64,000 nt of DNA from Aquila chrysaetos chrysaetos (taxonomy: Eukaryota > Chordata > Aves > Accipitriformes > Accipitridae), in assembly GCF_900496995.4 (NCBI RefSeq), contig NC_044027.1:10626743-10690742 (forward strand). The letters are read 5' to 3'. The notes under the pieces are model-generated. The model searched no databases, was not told the origin of the DNA, and was given only the letters and a program-made list of their open reading frames with translations. Below, one piece after another: positions 27,701 to 35,700 of the stretch (the stretch's first letter is position 1; each line of letters begins with the position of its first letter). Position numbers and translations under genes: made by a program.

Positions 27701-30700
27701 ACCAGACATCAGGGCGCATCCTGGCACACTTGCAGGCAGGCAATTAATTCAGCTCGTTACTGTGTAATTAGTGGCACGCGGAGGAGAGCTCGCATGAGCT
27801 CCCGGCTGCTAACGAAACCACAGCACGGTCCCTGGGGTGGGTGTATTTAGCCGGAGGGTGCTGTGGTGATTTTGGGGTGCTGCTGGCTTGGGGATGGTGG
27901 TGATGAGCAACAAAGCTATGGCACCCACATGCTCCGGGAAAAGTCCTGTAACCCACTCCGAAGTCTCAGATCTGCAAATTCCCTGGCTTAAATCCTGCTG
28001 TTAATGGGGTTTTGGGGGTTATTTTCTGGTGCCACCCAGCATCAAGGTCCTCGGGCTTTGTCCCTGCACCAGCAGCAGCGCGCTCCCAGTCCTGCCTGCA
28101 TCCTTGGGGCTTTACGGGCAGGGAGCAAGCCCCAAAGCATCCCTTAGGGTCTTGTAAACCTCCCGGGGAGCTTGCAGGAGGTTTTTCCCTGTACACTTGC
28201 TGGGCAACTCCACTTTCTGCACCTGGAGATGCTCCATAGCTTCTCCTGCCTCCGGGGTGCAGCCACCAGGGAGGAGGGGGGTTGCCCATGGGATGCTTCA
28301 GGCTCTGCGGCTGCTCAGTGCAGCTAAAGAGCGATTTTGGCTTCAGCCCCTCTCTGAGCTGGTACATTTCCAGCCCTGAGCATTTGCCCACATCCTGGCC
28401 TGGAGAAGTTGCACACCAAAGTGCCCCCTGACCCGCCTTGAGCCCTGCAGCACCCCCAAGAGATGAGGAGCCCCAAACACCAGCCCTGGGGGGGGTCCCA
28501 GCGGGCGAGGGTGGGAGTGAAAGGAGACTGTGGGTCCTGTTGTCTTGGGGCAAAGAGGGTTAAAATGTGTCCTACCCAGTTTTGGCAGGCTGCAGCTCGG
28601 ATCATGCCTAACCCATATACCATCGGCTGTCACCCCATTTCTGAGTAGCAGCCCCCCCAGCTGCACTGCCCACAGCAGCCACAGTCTGCAGGATCTGCTT
28701 GCAAATCCAGCCACATTTCTTGCTTTCCCAGAAAGTCCCTCCACCAATGGTCATGGTGGTAAGAGAGAAGAATCTTGGATTTTTTCCCCTTTAAGTGAGT
28801 TGCTCGCTGTTATGGTAACACAGAAAAGCTTGAAAAATGATGTGGCTACGTACTTAGGAACCACAAAGCAAATGCAAACAAGCCCAAGTGTGTGTGTGTG
28901 TGTATTTTGTTTTTTAATCTTGCTCTTTGAAAGCTGGGATTTTGCAACAGGGTAATCAGAGAAAGAGCTAAAAAGAAATTTAGAAGCCTCAGCTAGAAAA
29001 TGTCTTGTACCCCTGAACTCTGCTCTGCCTGAGACCCTCAGCCCCTCTCCTACCCTCCACCTCTCAGCCAGGGCTGTCCCAAATTGTGCCTCGGGGCTGG
29101 AGGTGCTCGGACGAGGGAGGCGATCCTCAGGGCAGTGATGAGTACTGCCAGGTCTCTGCCTGGCCAGCAGGCAGAAGGGGTTGCCTCTGCCTGGCCCTGC
29201 CCTCAGCTCCTAATCTCTGATCCACTCCGCAGGCAGCTTCACCCTCCGCCTGTCCCTGTCCTGCTCCCTGCCCTGCAAACCCCCGGGGGACAGATGGAGG
29301 TGCAAGGCTGAGACTGCCCAACTCATTGCACGTGTGAAGCAGAGCAACAGCAGCGCAGTCAAGGCCAACACCAAGCAGCGCGTGGCCCTGTCACTGCTCC
29401 TGGCTTTACCGGTGGTGACAGCGGAGGAGACGTCGCATCCCCGGCCCCAGGGCTTGCTCGGTGACATGGCGGGGGGGGCGACAGGGCTGCTGTCACTTTG
29501 CCTTCACTGCTTTGTCAACCCTGGGCAGAGCAGGTGGGTTGGGGGGGCTCTGACCCCCCCACCCCCATCCCTGTGGCATGAAGGCGATGGCCCCCGAGTG
29601 ATGGGGAATAACCCTCCCTGGGCCCCAAAATAAAATATCCATCCCTCGCCCGGGAGGGGGGTTAAACCCCCATAAATGTGCCCGGCTGGGACGCAGGGGG
29701 GGCTTTAACCCCCCTCACGGGTGAGGGATGGATATTTTATTTTCCTAAACCACCAGCTCCAAACCCAAACTCAGTTCCAGAGAGCACCCAATCTCCCAGA
29801 GGTGCCCGGCACCCACATCCCCCGAGGGATCTACACCTCAGCACCCCAAGATGGCAAGCAGGCAATGCCAGCAGCCCTGCCTGCAGCCAGGAACCTCTGA
29901 CCGCAGGTTTTTTTGGCTAAAAAGCTCTGCAACCCAGGGCTCTGCAGGGGGGGTACTGCTCCTGCATGCACTGCATAAAAATACACATTTTTTCTGCTTG
30001 AGTGTCTAAAAAGAGAGGTTAAAAGCAAGCAGGGGCTGACGACTGGTCCCGGCGACCTGCAGGGGAGGGCTGGTTTTTGGGAGCGTGGGTCTCTCGAAGC
30101 CTCCCCGCATTCCCCTTCCCCCCCTCAGCTCGCCTTTTTGTCCGAGCCCCTAGCAGGAGCGGCACATCAGCACTGCCATCCAAAGCATCTTTTTTTGGGG
30201 GGGGGGGGGGGGGGGGGGGTTGAAGGAGGCCAGAAGAACAGCCTCAGGCTGAAACTTGGCAAGGGGCGACTGCACTCCAGGAGGGAGGAATTCCTGGTTT
30301 ATAAACTCTTTTTTTAAGCCCACAGAGTCCTGTTTTATGAGCATGAAAGAAGGCAGAGAAGCGGAAATGCTGCTTTTTTAGTTTGCACTATTTCCCATTA
30401 AAACAAGGGAGAAACCATCGCAGTGAGGAAGAGCCTGACAAACCCTCCTCGTCCTCTGAAAGCACACATGCCTGTTACTACACCATCGCTCTAAAGCCCC
30501 TAAGTCCCCCCAGTTCCCCTGCCTTGAGGGGCCATGTCCCCCTCAGCTCCCCCTTGCCGGCACATCCCCATGGAGAGGCACCGAAACCCTGCGGAAACGC
30601 CATCTCTCCGTCACTTGCACTGAAGCGAAGCCCTACAGCGGGATGGGAGCTGCTCCCACGGCCGCTTTCCTACCTCCTCCCCGGCACACGAACCTTCCTG

Positions 30701-32100
30701 TCCCCGACGCAGGGCTCTGTCCTCCCTGGGGACAGCATCGTCCCCAGGGCCTGCCAGGAAAGCTGCGGGTGTACACACCGGGACAAACCCCAACGTACCT
30801 GCGGGAGCCGGGGTGAGCTGGGGGCTGCCGATGGCCATAATGCCTGCGAAGGGCGGCCTTAATCCCCGTCTGGAGAGAGCTGCCGCTGCGGCAGAGCCGG
30901 TGGCAGAGAGATCCCTTATTAGCGCAGGGTAAGGGGGAGGTGGCGGGGGACACGGGAGGGCAGCCGGTCTCCAGCAGCCGGGAGCATGTGGTGGGGTTAA
31001 GCAGCAACGGGCTGGATTTGGGTAAACAGTGCATCAACCGCTACGCTCTCCGGAGAGTCCTTAAAACGTCCCCGCCTGGACCGTTTCGAAAGGGTGCTGC
31101 AGAGCAAGGGAAACCCGCGACACCCGGCTGGCACCCACGACCTGACTTTAAGGAACCGAGTGCGCTCGCAGCCGCCCTTTAAATAAAACAAGGAACTGAA
31201 GTTGAAGGCAGCCCTTGCAACTTCCTCGGTCGGAGGAGGCAGCGGCATGGCCTCGAGTCCCGCAACCTCCGCGTTTGGCTTCGTGCCGTCCTTCGCGGCC
31301 CCGGCCACGCCAGCCTGATGAAACCCTCCCGAAATCCTCCGGCCACACCACCCGTGCACAAGCCGGGTGGCAGATTCGGCCCCAGGCGGGAAGGAAGCAC
31401 TGGAATAAGAAAAGTTATGACAAGTTTCCCCAGGGCCACAAAAGCTCTGATGGCGTGGGGCGGCGTGGGCAGGACACGTGTTGGCGAGAAGCGGCGCAGC
31501 GGCCTGTCCCGCATCCTCCCGGCGCATCTCCTCGGCCGAAGGGACCCCGGCGGGGCCGGGGGTTCACCCCCCCCATCCGCCCAGGGACCCCAACCGGCTC
31601 CCAGCTGTGAGCCAGCCCTGCCAAAGCCGGGCTCGGCAGAGCCGGGCTCGGAGGGGGTGCTGGATGCGGCCCCCCGGATGGGGCCAGCCCCGCGGGCCCC
31701 CAGCTGTGCCTCCAGCTGTGCCCCCCCCGCGGTGCCCCCGGGGCCGTCTCCTCCCCTCCAGCTGCAGCAGGCGGCTCGCCGGGAACAGCCGCTCCGCGCA
31801 GCGCCGGCCCCGCTCCCTGAGCGCCGCCCCAGCCCCCCCCCCGGGGCACAGCTGGGGAGGGGGAACACATCTGGCCCGGGGGCACCGCTGGAGCAGCACC
31901 CCCCGCCCCGCGCATGCAACAGCTGCCCCGCGGCTGCTCACCTGCAGGGGCGGCCCGGCCGGCCCCTCCTCGCCCGGCGCTGGGCGGCTCCGCACGGCGG
32001 CCCCGGCCCCGGCCCCGGCCCCGGTCCCGGCCCCGGCCGCCGCCGCCTCCTCCCGGCCCGGCCCCGCCGGACAATAGCGCGGCCCGCCGGCGGCGGGGGG
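15795..32100 (-). CDS. AKNA: AKNA gene (complete coding region, 21 coding exons)
   Basis: AKNA was described as an AT-hook transcription factor controlling CD40/CD40L and later as a centrosomal protein that nucleates and anchors microtubules and promotes delamination of neural progenitors. Twenty-one exons splice in phase from ATG 26280 to TGA 17583-17585, about 1310 aa after allowing for one apparent frameshift in coding exon 9 (human is about 1439). Diagnostic segments matching remembered human AKNA are KYAEAENTIDQLRLGA, FKSPAEIVREVLLSSGE, SPETDSGFVGSEASRVS, VTFRGQYTG, ELEELNRSLSRAVEAA and the C-terminal RGSCLF. The protein is acidic and Pro/Ser-rich N-terminally, has coiled-coil-like stretches (exons c3, c8, c9-c10, c15, c21), and has paired CPxC motifs near the C-terminus. 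The canonical AT-hook core RGRP is not visible. The gene is convergent with STXBP1 and co-directional with WHRN. Confidence 0.95.
15804..15809 (-). terminator. AKNA: AKNA poly(A) signal
   Basis: TTTATT on the + strand is AATAAA on the gene strand. It is followed by a GT-rich element (gttggttggcttgtggg), the expected downstream cleavage context. Confidence 0.7.
16410..16435. repeat. 26-nt repeat, copy 1
   Basis: Identical to 17370-17395, starting tgaaaatggacagacagatg and ending gacaag on the + strand. On the AKNA mRNA strand it is CU-rich. Confidence 0.85.
16835..16893. repeat. (AT)n/(AC)n microsatellite
   Basis: Alternating acatatatatgt, atagatacatatatatac and acacacacaca units within the AKNA 3' UTR. 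Confidence 0.8.
17370..17395. repeat. 26-nt repeat, copy 2
   Basis: Identical to 16410-16435, 960 bp away, also in the AKNA 3' UTR. The flanks show only scattered similarity. Confidence 0.85.
17583..17865 (-). CDS. AKNA: AKNA coding exon 21 (C-terminus)
   Basis: It follows acceptor cttcttcccag and ends TGA (17585-17583). It reads YCSPAVPTSAPAMAGV and later LTLDLDELEELNRSLSRAVE, ending DLRGSCLF. The amphipathic C-terminal helix is the most conserved part of the family. Confidence 0.95.
18180..18342 (-). CDS. AKNA: AKNA coding exon 20
   Basis: 163 nt between ctccccgcag and gtaagg. It includes EKPERPGLWYLASPGA and PVPLVPYVPSVL, aligning with human PPPGLWYLATAP and VPIMPYPPAAV. The competing longer frame across this region is antisense-like and lacks this match. 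Confidence 0.88.
18611..18736 (-). CDS. AKNA: AKNA coding exon 19
   Basis: 126 nt between tctccatag and gtgggt. It reads GFGAGDAARQPQHSTPRRTR, then CPACRAPVGPPAPGSRDGAT. CPAC corresponds to human CPLC. Confidence 0.88.
19281..19382 (-). CDS. AKNA: AKNA coding exon 18
   Basis: 102 nt between ttcggcag and gtgagt. It reads TQYQAGMPRATPAPREEPGT, then PGCPRCHGSRTSS. CPRC corresponds to human CPHC after the VTFRGQYTG block. Confidence 0.88.
19472..19576 (-). CDS. AKNA: AKNA coding exon 17
   Basis: 105 nt between ccaccgcag and gtgggt. It reads SESDPSPAGPRATPSPQKSP, then GSTSGVVTFRGQYTG. An internal ccccacag at 19524 could act as an alternative acceptor, but the longer exon fits the upstream phase and the human SSESE match. 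Confidence 0.88.
19776..19879 (-). CDS. AKNA: AKNA coding exon 16
   Basis: 104 nt between cctccgcag and gtaagt. It reads EPSPPVRGRVAPGVALTKRR, then RSASLPRDGPEVDL. The Arg/Ser stretch aligns with human RQRARSSSVPRE. Confidence 0.88.
20125..20286 (-). CDS. AKNA: AKNA coding exon 15 (coiled coil)
   Basis: 162 nt between ctgcggcag and gtaggt. It reads QAIRALRDEVWRLQRRLEES, then LRRSRRYPEGKAAPARRQLV, aligning with human RDQAICELQEEVSRLRLRLEDSL split across the junction. The human AT-hook TRGRP lies just after this coiled coil; here the equivalent stretch has no GRP core. Confidence 0.9.
20665..20851 (-). CDS. AKNA: AKNA coding exon 14
   Basis: 187 nt after ctccccag. It begins HTDSEAEGRSCASAGGHPSS and ends LDPARCDLLGSRLER. 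Two overlapping gtgagt donors exist; only the second (GT at 20664-20663) keeps phase with exon 15 and restores the conserved RDQAI at the junction. Confidence 0.85.
21090..21322 (-). CDS. AKNA: AKNA coding exon 13
   Basis: 233 nt between cccgtccccag and gtgagt. It includes PRKREAIPLPSETALMDIYP and VGEQGGTGGPRLPPSTP, then an acidic/Ser end. I cannot align it closely to human AKNA from memory; splice sites and phase support it. Confidence 0.8.
21552..21658 (-). CDS. AKNA: AKNA coding exon 12
   Basis: 107 nt between gcatctgcag and gtatgg. It reads EHRIVSPETDSGFVGSEASR, then VSPPVHTPEHQPPGT. The SPETDSGFVGSE block is nearly identical to human. Confidence 0.93.
21765..21972 (-). CDS. AKNA: AKNA coding exon 11
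   Basis: 208 nt between tccctgcag and gtgagt. Low-complexity Pro/Ala/Arg sequence (HPAERRAAPLPPREPPW and on to SAVAQHQPRK). Supported by phase on both sides rather than by strong similarity. Confidence 0.78.
22167..22340 (-). CDS. AKNA: AKNA coding exon 10
   Basis: 174 nt between cccccag and gtaagt. It reads YKHFKSLPESLSLEQLSLAE, aligning with human ERYLSVKSLPEAMRMEEE, then an acidic region. Confidence 0.9.
22428..22556 (-). CDS. AKNA: AKNA coding exon 9, with apparent 1-nt frameshift
   Basis: 129 nt between ccctgcag and gtgagt. The exon enters in phase 0 as SPALMEGPRGTAGDGEVVTG, but the conserved second half, PLWHKQLRVEEDFGDLLEQ (human LRHKELQMEQVYHGLMER), lies in another frame. The switch falls at a run of eight C on the + strand (22493-22500); the phases on both sides require 128 nt, one fewer than seen. 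See the finding. Either a homopolymer sequencing error or a real lesion. Confidence 0.82.
22664..22826 (-). CDS. AKNA: AKNA coding exon 8
   Basis: 163 nt between gtcttgcag and gtgagc. It reads EVEGEIFRLGLHLEELKERL, aligning with human ELEAEIYRLGSCLEELKEHI, followed by a Pro-rich stretch. Predicted coiled coil. Confidence 0.93.
22947..23047 (-). CDS. AKNA: AKNA coding exon 7
   Basis: 101 nt between tgccgcag and gtaagc. It reads RFRKLRDAQDALERAYLRAR, then QQHPGASGEFDPD, matching human FQRLKAAHAALEEEYLKACREQHP. Confidence 0.93.
23162..23221 (-). CDS. AKNA: AKNA coding exon 6
   Basis: 60 nt, phase 0 at both ends, between cgggcag and gtgcgt. It encodes VESFEGRIRAGSPAPQEQLQ, matching human VESFERLIQAGRLMPQDQVK. 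Confidence 0.93.
23304..23461 (-). CDS. AKNA: AKNA coding exon 5 (GC donor)
   Basis: 158 nt after ttctcgcag. It reads APGPSDREGSPQPPSPPPPG, then a Cys-rich CPACPGPCRCPG, and ends QLTRTLAGQTHKLQAQ. The only donor that keeps phase with exon 6 is cag|gcaagc, a GC-AG intron. Confidence 0.87.
23621..23780 (-). CDS. AKNA: AKNA coding exon 4
   Basis: 160 nt between gcccccag and gtgggt. It reads VSLYADPPRPSRSLAVGTVG, then RVTALSIPQARTAAFG, aligning with human VNLFSDPPQPNHS and VLSFTIPQPRSA. Confidence 0.92.
24346..24420 (-). CDS. AKNA: AKNA coding exon 3
   Basis: 75 nt, phase 0 at both ends, between ccccgcag and gtgggt. It encodes DDYHKLLTKYAEAENTIDQL then RLGAR, nearly identical to human. This is the diagnostic core of the family's AKNA domain. 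Confidence 0.96.
25003..25976 (-). CDS. AKNA: AKNA coding exon 2 (large)
   Basis: 974 nt between gttttgcag and gtaaca. It starts DGEDLEEGSPAEEGRWHPRR, an acidic Ser-rich PEST-like region, and later has YGRGRLNHPLPDLSKVEARV and FKSPAEIVREVLLSSGE, aligning with human YGRGQLNYPLPDFSKV and FKSPAEIVQEVLLSSGE. PKPGRPS is the nearest thing to an AT-hook core but lacks the preceding Arg. Confidence 0.95.
26121..26390 (-). CDS. AKNA: AKNA first clear coding exon (ATG at 26280)
   Basis: The exon lies between acceptor cccccgccag (right) and donor gtgagt (left). I place the start at ATG 26280-26278, giving MASPAPWLRWTQTELTRWEG, then a run of nine Glu from (CCT)n on the + strand and DDFERRMDEDGVIGLGEDAR. 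Human AKNA also begins MAS followed by a similar RW spacing. The 110 nt upstream in the exon stay open in frame (GDDVTYIRGKEVPS and on), so a longer N-terminus is possible. Coding from 26280 is 160 nt, ending in phase 1. Confidence 0.85.
26196..26222. repeat. (CCT)n triplet repeat encoding poly-Glu
   Basis: Consecutive cct triplets in AKNA coding exon 1 encode nine Glu on the minus strand. A likely length-polymorphic site. Confidence 0.8.
27593..27650. repeat. perfect 25-bp inverted repeat, 8-nt loop
   Basis: Arms 27593-27617 and 27626-27650 are exact reverse complements (left arm starts aggcagacc and includes eight C then ttggaaatcc). The loop is gggataag. It can form a cruciform or an RNA hairpin in the AKNA intron. 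Confidence 0.95.
28889..28903. repeat. (TG)n microsatellite
   Basis: About seven tg units in the AKNA 5' intron. Confidence 0.8.
29627..29743. repeat. 40-bp inverted repeat, two mismatches, 37-nt spacer
   Basis: Arms 29627-29666 and 29704-29743 match as reverse complements at 38 of 40 positions. The outer part is aaaataaaatatccatccct. Further C/G-run pairing continues into the spacer. Confidence 0.92.
30198..30220. repeat. poly-G run, about 23 nt
   Basis: A T-run followed by about 23 G. Length is unreliable in most sequencing data. Confidence 0.85.
30799..30843 (-). CDS. AKNA: candidate alternative AKNA 5' coding exon
   Basis: Bounded by acceptor-like cccttcgcag and a strong donor cag|gtacgt. 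It holds ATG at 30838-30836 followed by 13 codons (MAIGSPQLTPAPA) and one leftover G. That phase joins exactly to the exon at 26390, which would add about 50 residues in frame before MASPAP. No homology supports it, so this rests on splice sites and phase only. Confidence 0.35.
31942..32100 (-). other. AKNA: candidate AKNA 5' UTR exon 1
   Basis: Inside the CpG island the minus strand has the strong donor ctgcag|gtgagc (GT at 31941-31940). An untranslated first exon ending there would splice to 30843 or 26390. The 5' limit is a guess. Confidence 0.4.
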
Positions 32101-32204
32101 CGGGGTCCGCGCCTTCATTAGCATCCCTGCCGCTTCCCGCCAATCCGCGCGCGCCGCCGAGAGGGGACCGGGGATCCGTTAGCACAAACCCCGCCCTCCT
32201 CTAT

Positions 32205-32212
32205 ATTTGCAT
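32205..32212. promoter_or_regulatory. octamer motif
   Basis: ATTTGCAT (ATGCAAAT on the AKNA strand), the consensus site for Oct-1/Oct-2 POU factors. It fits the lymphoid expression known for AKNA; function is inferred. Confidence 0.45.
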
Positions 32213-32355
32213 AGCCCGCGGCGGGCAGCCTATCAGAGCCGCGGTGGATGGCTCTCATTGTCATAATTTATGCAGCGCGGGCACCCCCTGGTGGGGGGCA
32301 GCCCGGGCGGAGCGGGGCCGGGGCCGGGGCCGGGGCCTGCCCCATCCCCGGGTGC

Positions 32356-32616
32356 GGCCCTTGGCAGGGAATGGGAATGGGAATGGGAATGGGAATGGGG
32401 ATGGGGATGGGGATGGAGATGACCCTGGCAGGGGATGGGATGTGATGGGATGGGATGGGGATGGGGATGGGGATGGCCCTGGCAGGGGATGGGATGGGAT
32501 GGGATAGGATGGGGATGGGGATGGCCCTGGCAGGGGACAGGATGGGATGGGGATGGGGATGGGGATGGCCCTGGCAGGGGACGGGATGGGAATGGGGATG
32601 GCCCTGGCAGGGGATG
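32356..32616. repeat. G-rich VNTR (GGGATG/GGGAATG units)
   Basis: Hexamer-like units gggatg, ggggatg and gggaatg interrupted by a ccctggcagggga block at about 32423, 32477, 32525, 32569 and 32602, with a degenerate copy near 32360. The higher-order unit shrinks from 54 to 33 bp. The + strand has many G-triplets. Confidence 0.9.
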
Positions 32617-32784
32617 GAGCATCCCCTCCCCCAGGGACGGGGCCGTTTTGCCCAGCTGTGACACCCACCACCACCACACTCCGACCTGCCCTGCCGGTGC
32701 CAGGGTGCCCCGTTGGCACCCCAGCCCCTTACCTTCCTATCCCCCATGTCCCGGCCCCAAAGAAGCCCCCACAGAGCCGGCCTT

Positions 32785-35700
32785 TTTCTAACCTGATAGA
32801 TTTATTGAAAAATTAAAAGCACAAGCTCTGTATATATAAATAGGACGATGTTGCCAGCAATGTACAAGGCCTCCAGTTGCTCTCTTTGCATCCCCACCTG
32901 TGGCCCGGTGCGCACCCGAGGGAGCAATGACCACCTGAAAAACCCACCAGCCTGAGCCACAGGCCCACCTTGCTCTGCGGCTGGCAGTCAAATGACAGTG
33001 GGGACAGCCAGACCTCTGCCATCCTCCTGCCCTGCTCCCCAGCCTCGCCGAGGGGGAGAGGGTGTTCCCAAAGGGGAGCCCCCCCCCCCACCCGAGAGGA
33101 CAGGTATGGAGACTTTAAGGGATGTGCACTGATTTCTGCCCGTTCTCAGCCTGCCCTACCCAGGCAGTGAGAGTCTGCGGTGGGTGAGGGGACATTTGGG
33201 GACAAGCTGGGGGTGTCTGCGCGTGCGGGGTGGCGCAGCGGGCGAGGGCTCTGCGTGGTGGGATGCTGCCTTCACACCTCGGCGCTGCCTTTCATCCCCG
33301 TTCAGGTGCTCCCCGTCCCAAGCCACGCTCCCAAAACCCATTCGGGTTCCTAAAGGGCAACGTTGAATTCTGTGACCAAGAAATCAATGTAGTCCTTTTC
33401 CTTCAGCTTAAAGGCTTCAGCGATGATACGGGCAGCTTCCCGATGCTCTTTGCCCCGCAGCCCCGTGCCATTCACCTCCAAAATGACGTGGCCCACCTTC
33501 AGCTTCCCGCAGTTGTGTGCTGAGCCCCCACGCTGCAGGAGAAAGGTGGTCAGCTCATGCTCCCGCCACCTCCCGGCTCAACCCAGGGATGAAATACAGA
33601 TGGTTTGGGAAAAATAGGAAGTATTTCATTTCCATCATGTTCACCCTGACCTGGTGTTTGCCAGGTCAGGGTGAACATGATGGAAATTAAACATTTCACA
33701 TTTCAGAAAGAGGGGATGAATTTGGCTTCGCTCTTGCTTGCTCCTGGAGCGCAGCGCCAGCTGGGATGGCCAAGAATAACCAAGGCGCAGTCAGCTCTGC
33801 TTTTCTTTTGCTGTAAATAATTTGAATTTTGCCCCAAGTAAACAGCAGAGGAAACGGTGCGGGGAGACAGCTCCCAAGGGCTCAGTTCCCCAGCTATCGT
33901 CAACCATTCCCCCTCCCCAATCCTCTATATGAGCAGAAAAAGGGAGTTTCCAGACATCTGGAGACACCAGCCAAGCTTTCAGGGCTGCCCAGACCCCCTC
34001 TGAAATGTCTGCAGCGAATCCTTGGCTCCCAGGACATGCCTTATAGTATGGGATCATCCACGGGACACAAATGGAATCCTTGGGAATGGCCTCCCAGCAG
34101 AATGATGCCTCTGATGTCTGGGGAGATGCAGGGCTATAGGAGGGGGAAAGCACACCTCCAGAATCCCCCCTGGGGCAGGGCTGGCACTGCGCTCTGGCCG
34201 TGGCTGAAGGGCTTTCCTGAGTCTGTCCAGGGAGGAGAGGGATGGGATGTGTATCAAGTTCTTCCCATTCTCAGCCTGCCCTACCTGGATGGTGACAATG
34301 CGGGGCAGCGGCTGCCGCGTGTTTGCTCCACCTTCGATGGCGATCCCCAAGGTTGGTGCGCTCTTGGACACTCGGATCAGACACGACGTGGGCTCCAGGA
34401 GCCCTGGCTGCAGGGAGAGATGGCAGCGCTGCTGAGGGAGGCCAGGCACCATTTGCCTGTCCCGCTCCCTCGGCCGGGGCCCCACAGCAGGCTTCCATGC
34501 GAAAGGGACAGACACGCTGCCTGTGGTTGCTCTCTGACTCCTGACATCCAAGATCACAACCATGTACAGGTCTGGAAGGGCTTGGGAAGGAGCAGAGCAG
34601 CTCTCCGACTGCCTGCCTAAGCCCGTCAACTTTGCCACCACCAGAAACCCTCCAATTTACTTCTGATACCTGATGCCATCTTCCTTTCTAGGTGACAGGT
34701 GACTTTACTCACGGGACACTGTGTCCTGCGGACGTCCCCTCAGAGCCAGGAACTCTGCCATGTCCCAAGTAGCTGCTTGCTGGAGCTGGGAGGGACCGGA
34801 TTTACCCAGGATGGAGTGAATCAGCCCTACAGTGCCCCTCTCAGCTGCTCCTGGCTCCCTTCCCCACAGCTCAGCCCACCAGCAAGCTCACTCAGCTTAT
34901 CAAACAAGAGGATCGATGACCCATCAAAGCACAAAAGAGGGGTTGCTGCCCACAGGCAGAGGGAGCAGAACCAGCAGATGGCTGGACGAGGCAGCAGAAA
35001 GCAGCACTGCCCCTTGGCAGCCCCATATGTCCACCTCCCGCGAACGGCAGCAGCCCGAGGCCCCTGGGCACCCAGCCTCACCGGCTTGGCGGCCCCTTCT
35101 GCCGCCCCCTCGCTCCTCACGGCCTCCTTGAGGCTTCGGCTTTTCCCAGGGACCGGCTGCCGGTTCTTGTCCTTGCCGCTCATCTCGACCTCCCCGATGT
35201 CCACCCCGCTGTCCTCGCTGAGGGTCTGCCCGCTGTCCGACAGCTGGGAGAGCGTGGAGGCTGGGGAAAGATGAGGGCTGTTAGAGGTCAGGCAGCACAG
35301 CTCTGCGGCCAGCCGAGCACCCACAGGGCCACGTACCAGAGGGAGGACATCTCACCCGCTCCCAGGGCTGGGCAGGTTCCCTGGGATTTAGACCTGGACT
35401 TCAGAGGGGGTTTCCCAGGTGGACCCCTGCTGAAGAGCAGAGTTGTGCACAGGAACAAGTGGCCTCAAACCCAGGTCCAGCTTCCAACCCAGATCCCGAA
35501 CTGGGATGGAGGGAGAGGGTAACGAGTTCAGGGAACCTGCTGGAGGCCAGTTTGAGCCAGCCCATGCTCAACACCAGGGTCTGGGAGGAGATGGGACAGA
35601 CCTGAGCAAAGAGCTACCAGGCAGAAGCCTTCTCCACTTCAAGGATGATGACTCTGAGAGCAGATCGAGACTCTGCCCCTGGAAATGAGTGTCAGGAACA

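Larger units (their letters stand above)
26391..30798 (-). other. AKNA: AKNA 5' intron sequence
   Basis: Non-coding between the first clear coding exon and candidate 5' exons. It contains two large inverted repeats (27593-27650 and 29627-29743), a (TG)n at 28889-28903 and a poly-G run near 30198-30220. Open frames are short and mostly overlap on both strands. No transposon recognised. Confidence 0.6.
31450..32330 (-). promoter_or_regulatory. AKNA: CpG island / likely AKNA promoter
   Basis: Very GC- and CpG-rich block between the AKNA 5' intron and the WHRN 3' end. It includes ccggcc-type repeats that could form G-quadruplexes (near 31995-32035), a CCAAT element in ccgccaatccgcgcg (near 32136-32150), and an octamer ATTTGCAT at 32205-32212 beside tatattt. 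WHRN ends just to its right, so this is the natural promoter of AKNA. The exact start site cannot be read. Confidence 0.6.
32785..33349 (-). other. WHRN: WHRN 3' UTR
   Basis: About 565 nt from the stop to the inferred poly(A) site. It contains a diverged copy of the exon 11/intron 11 junction region (33126-33167). Nothing else is recognised. Confidence 0.7.

Noticed and set aside
27593-33687. The perfect hairpins as microRNA precursors
   Set aside because: Stems of 25-27 bp with 6-8 nt loops are shorter and more perfect than typical vertebrate pre-miRNAs, and no known microRNA sequence is recognised.
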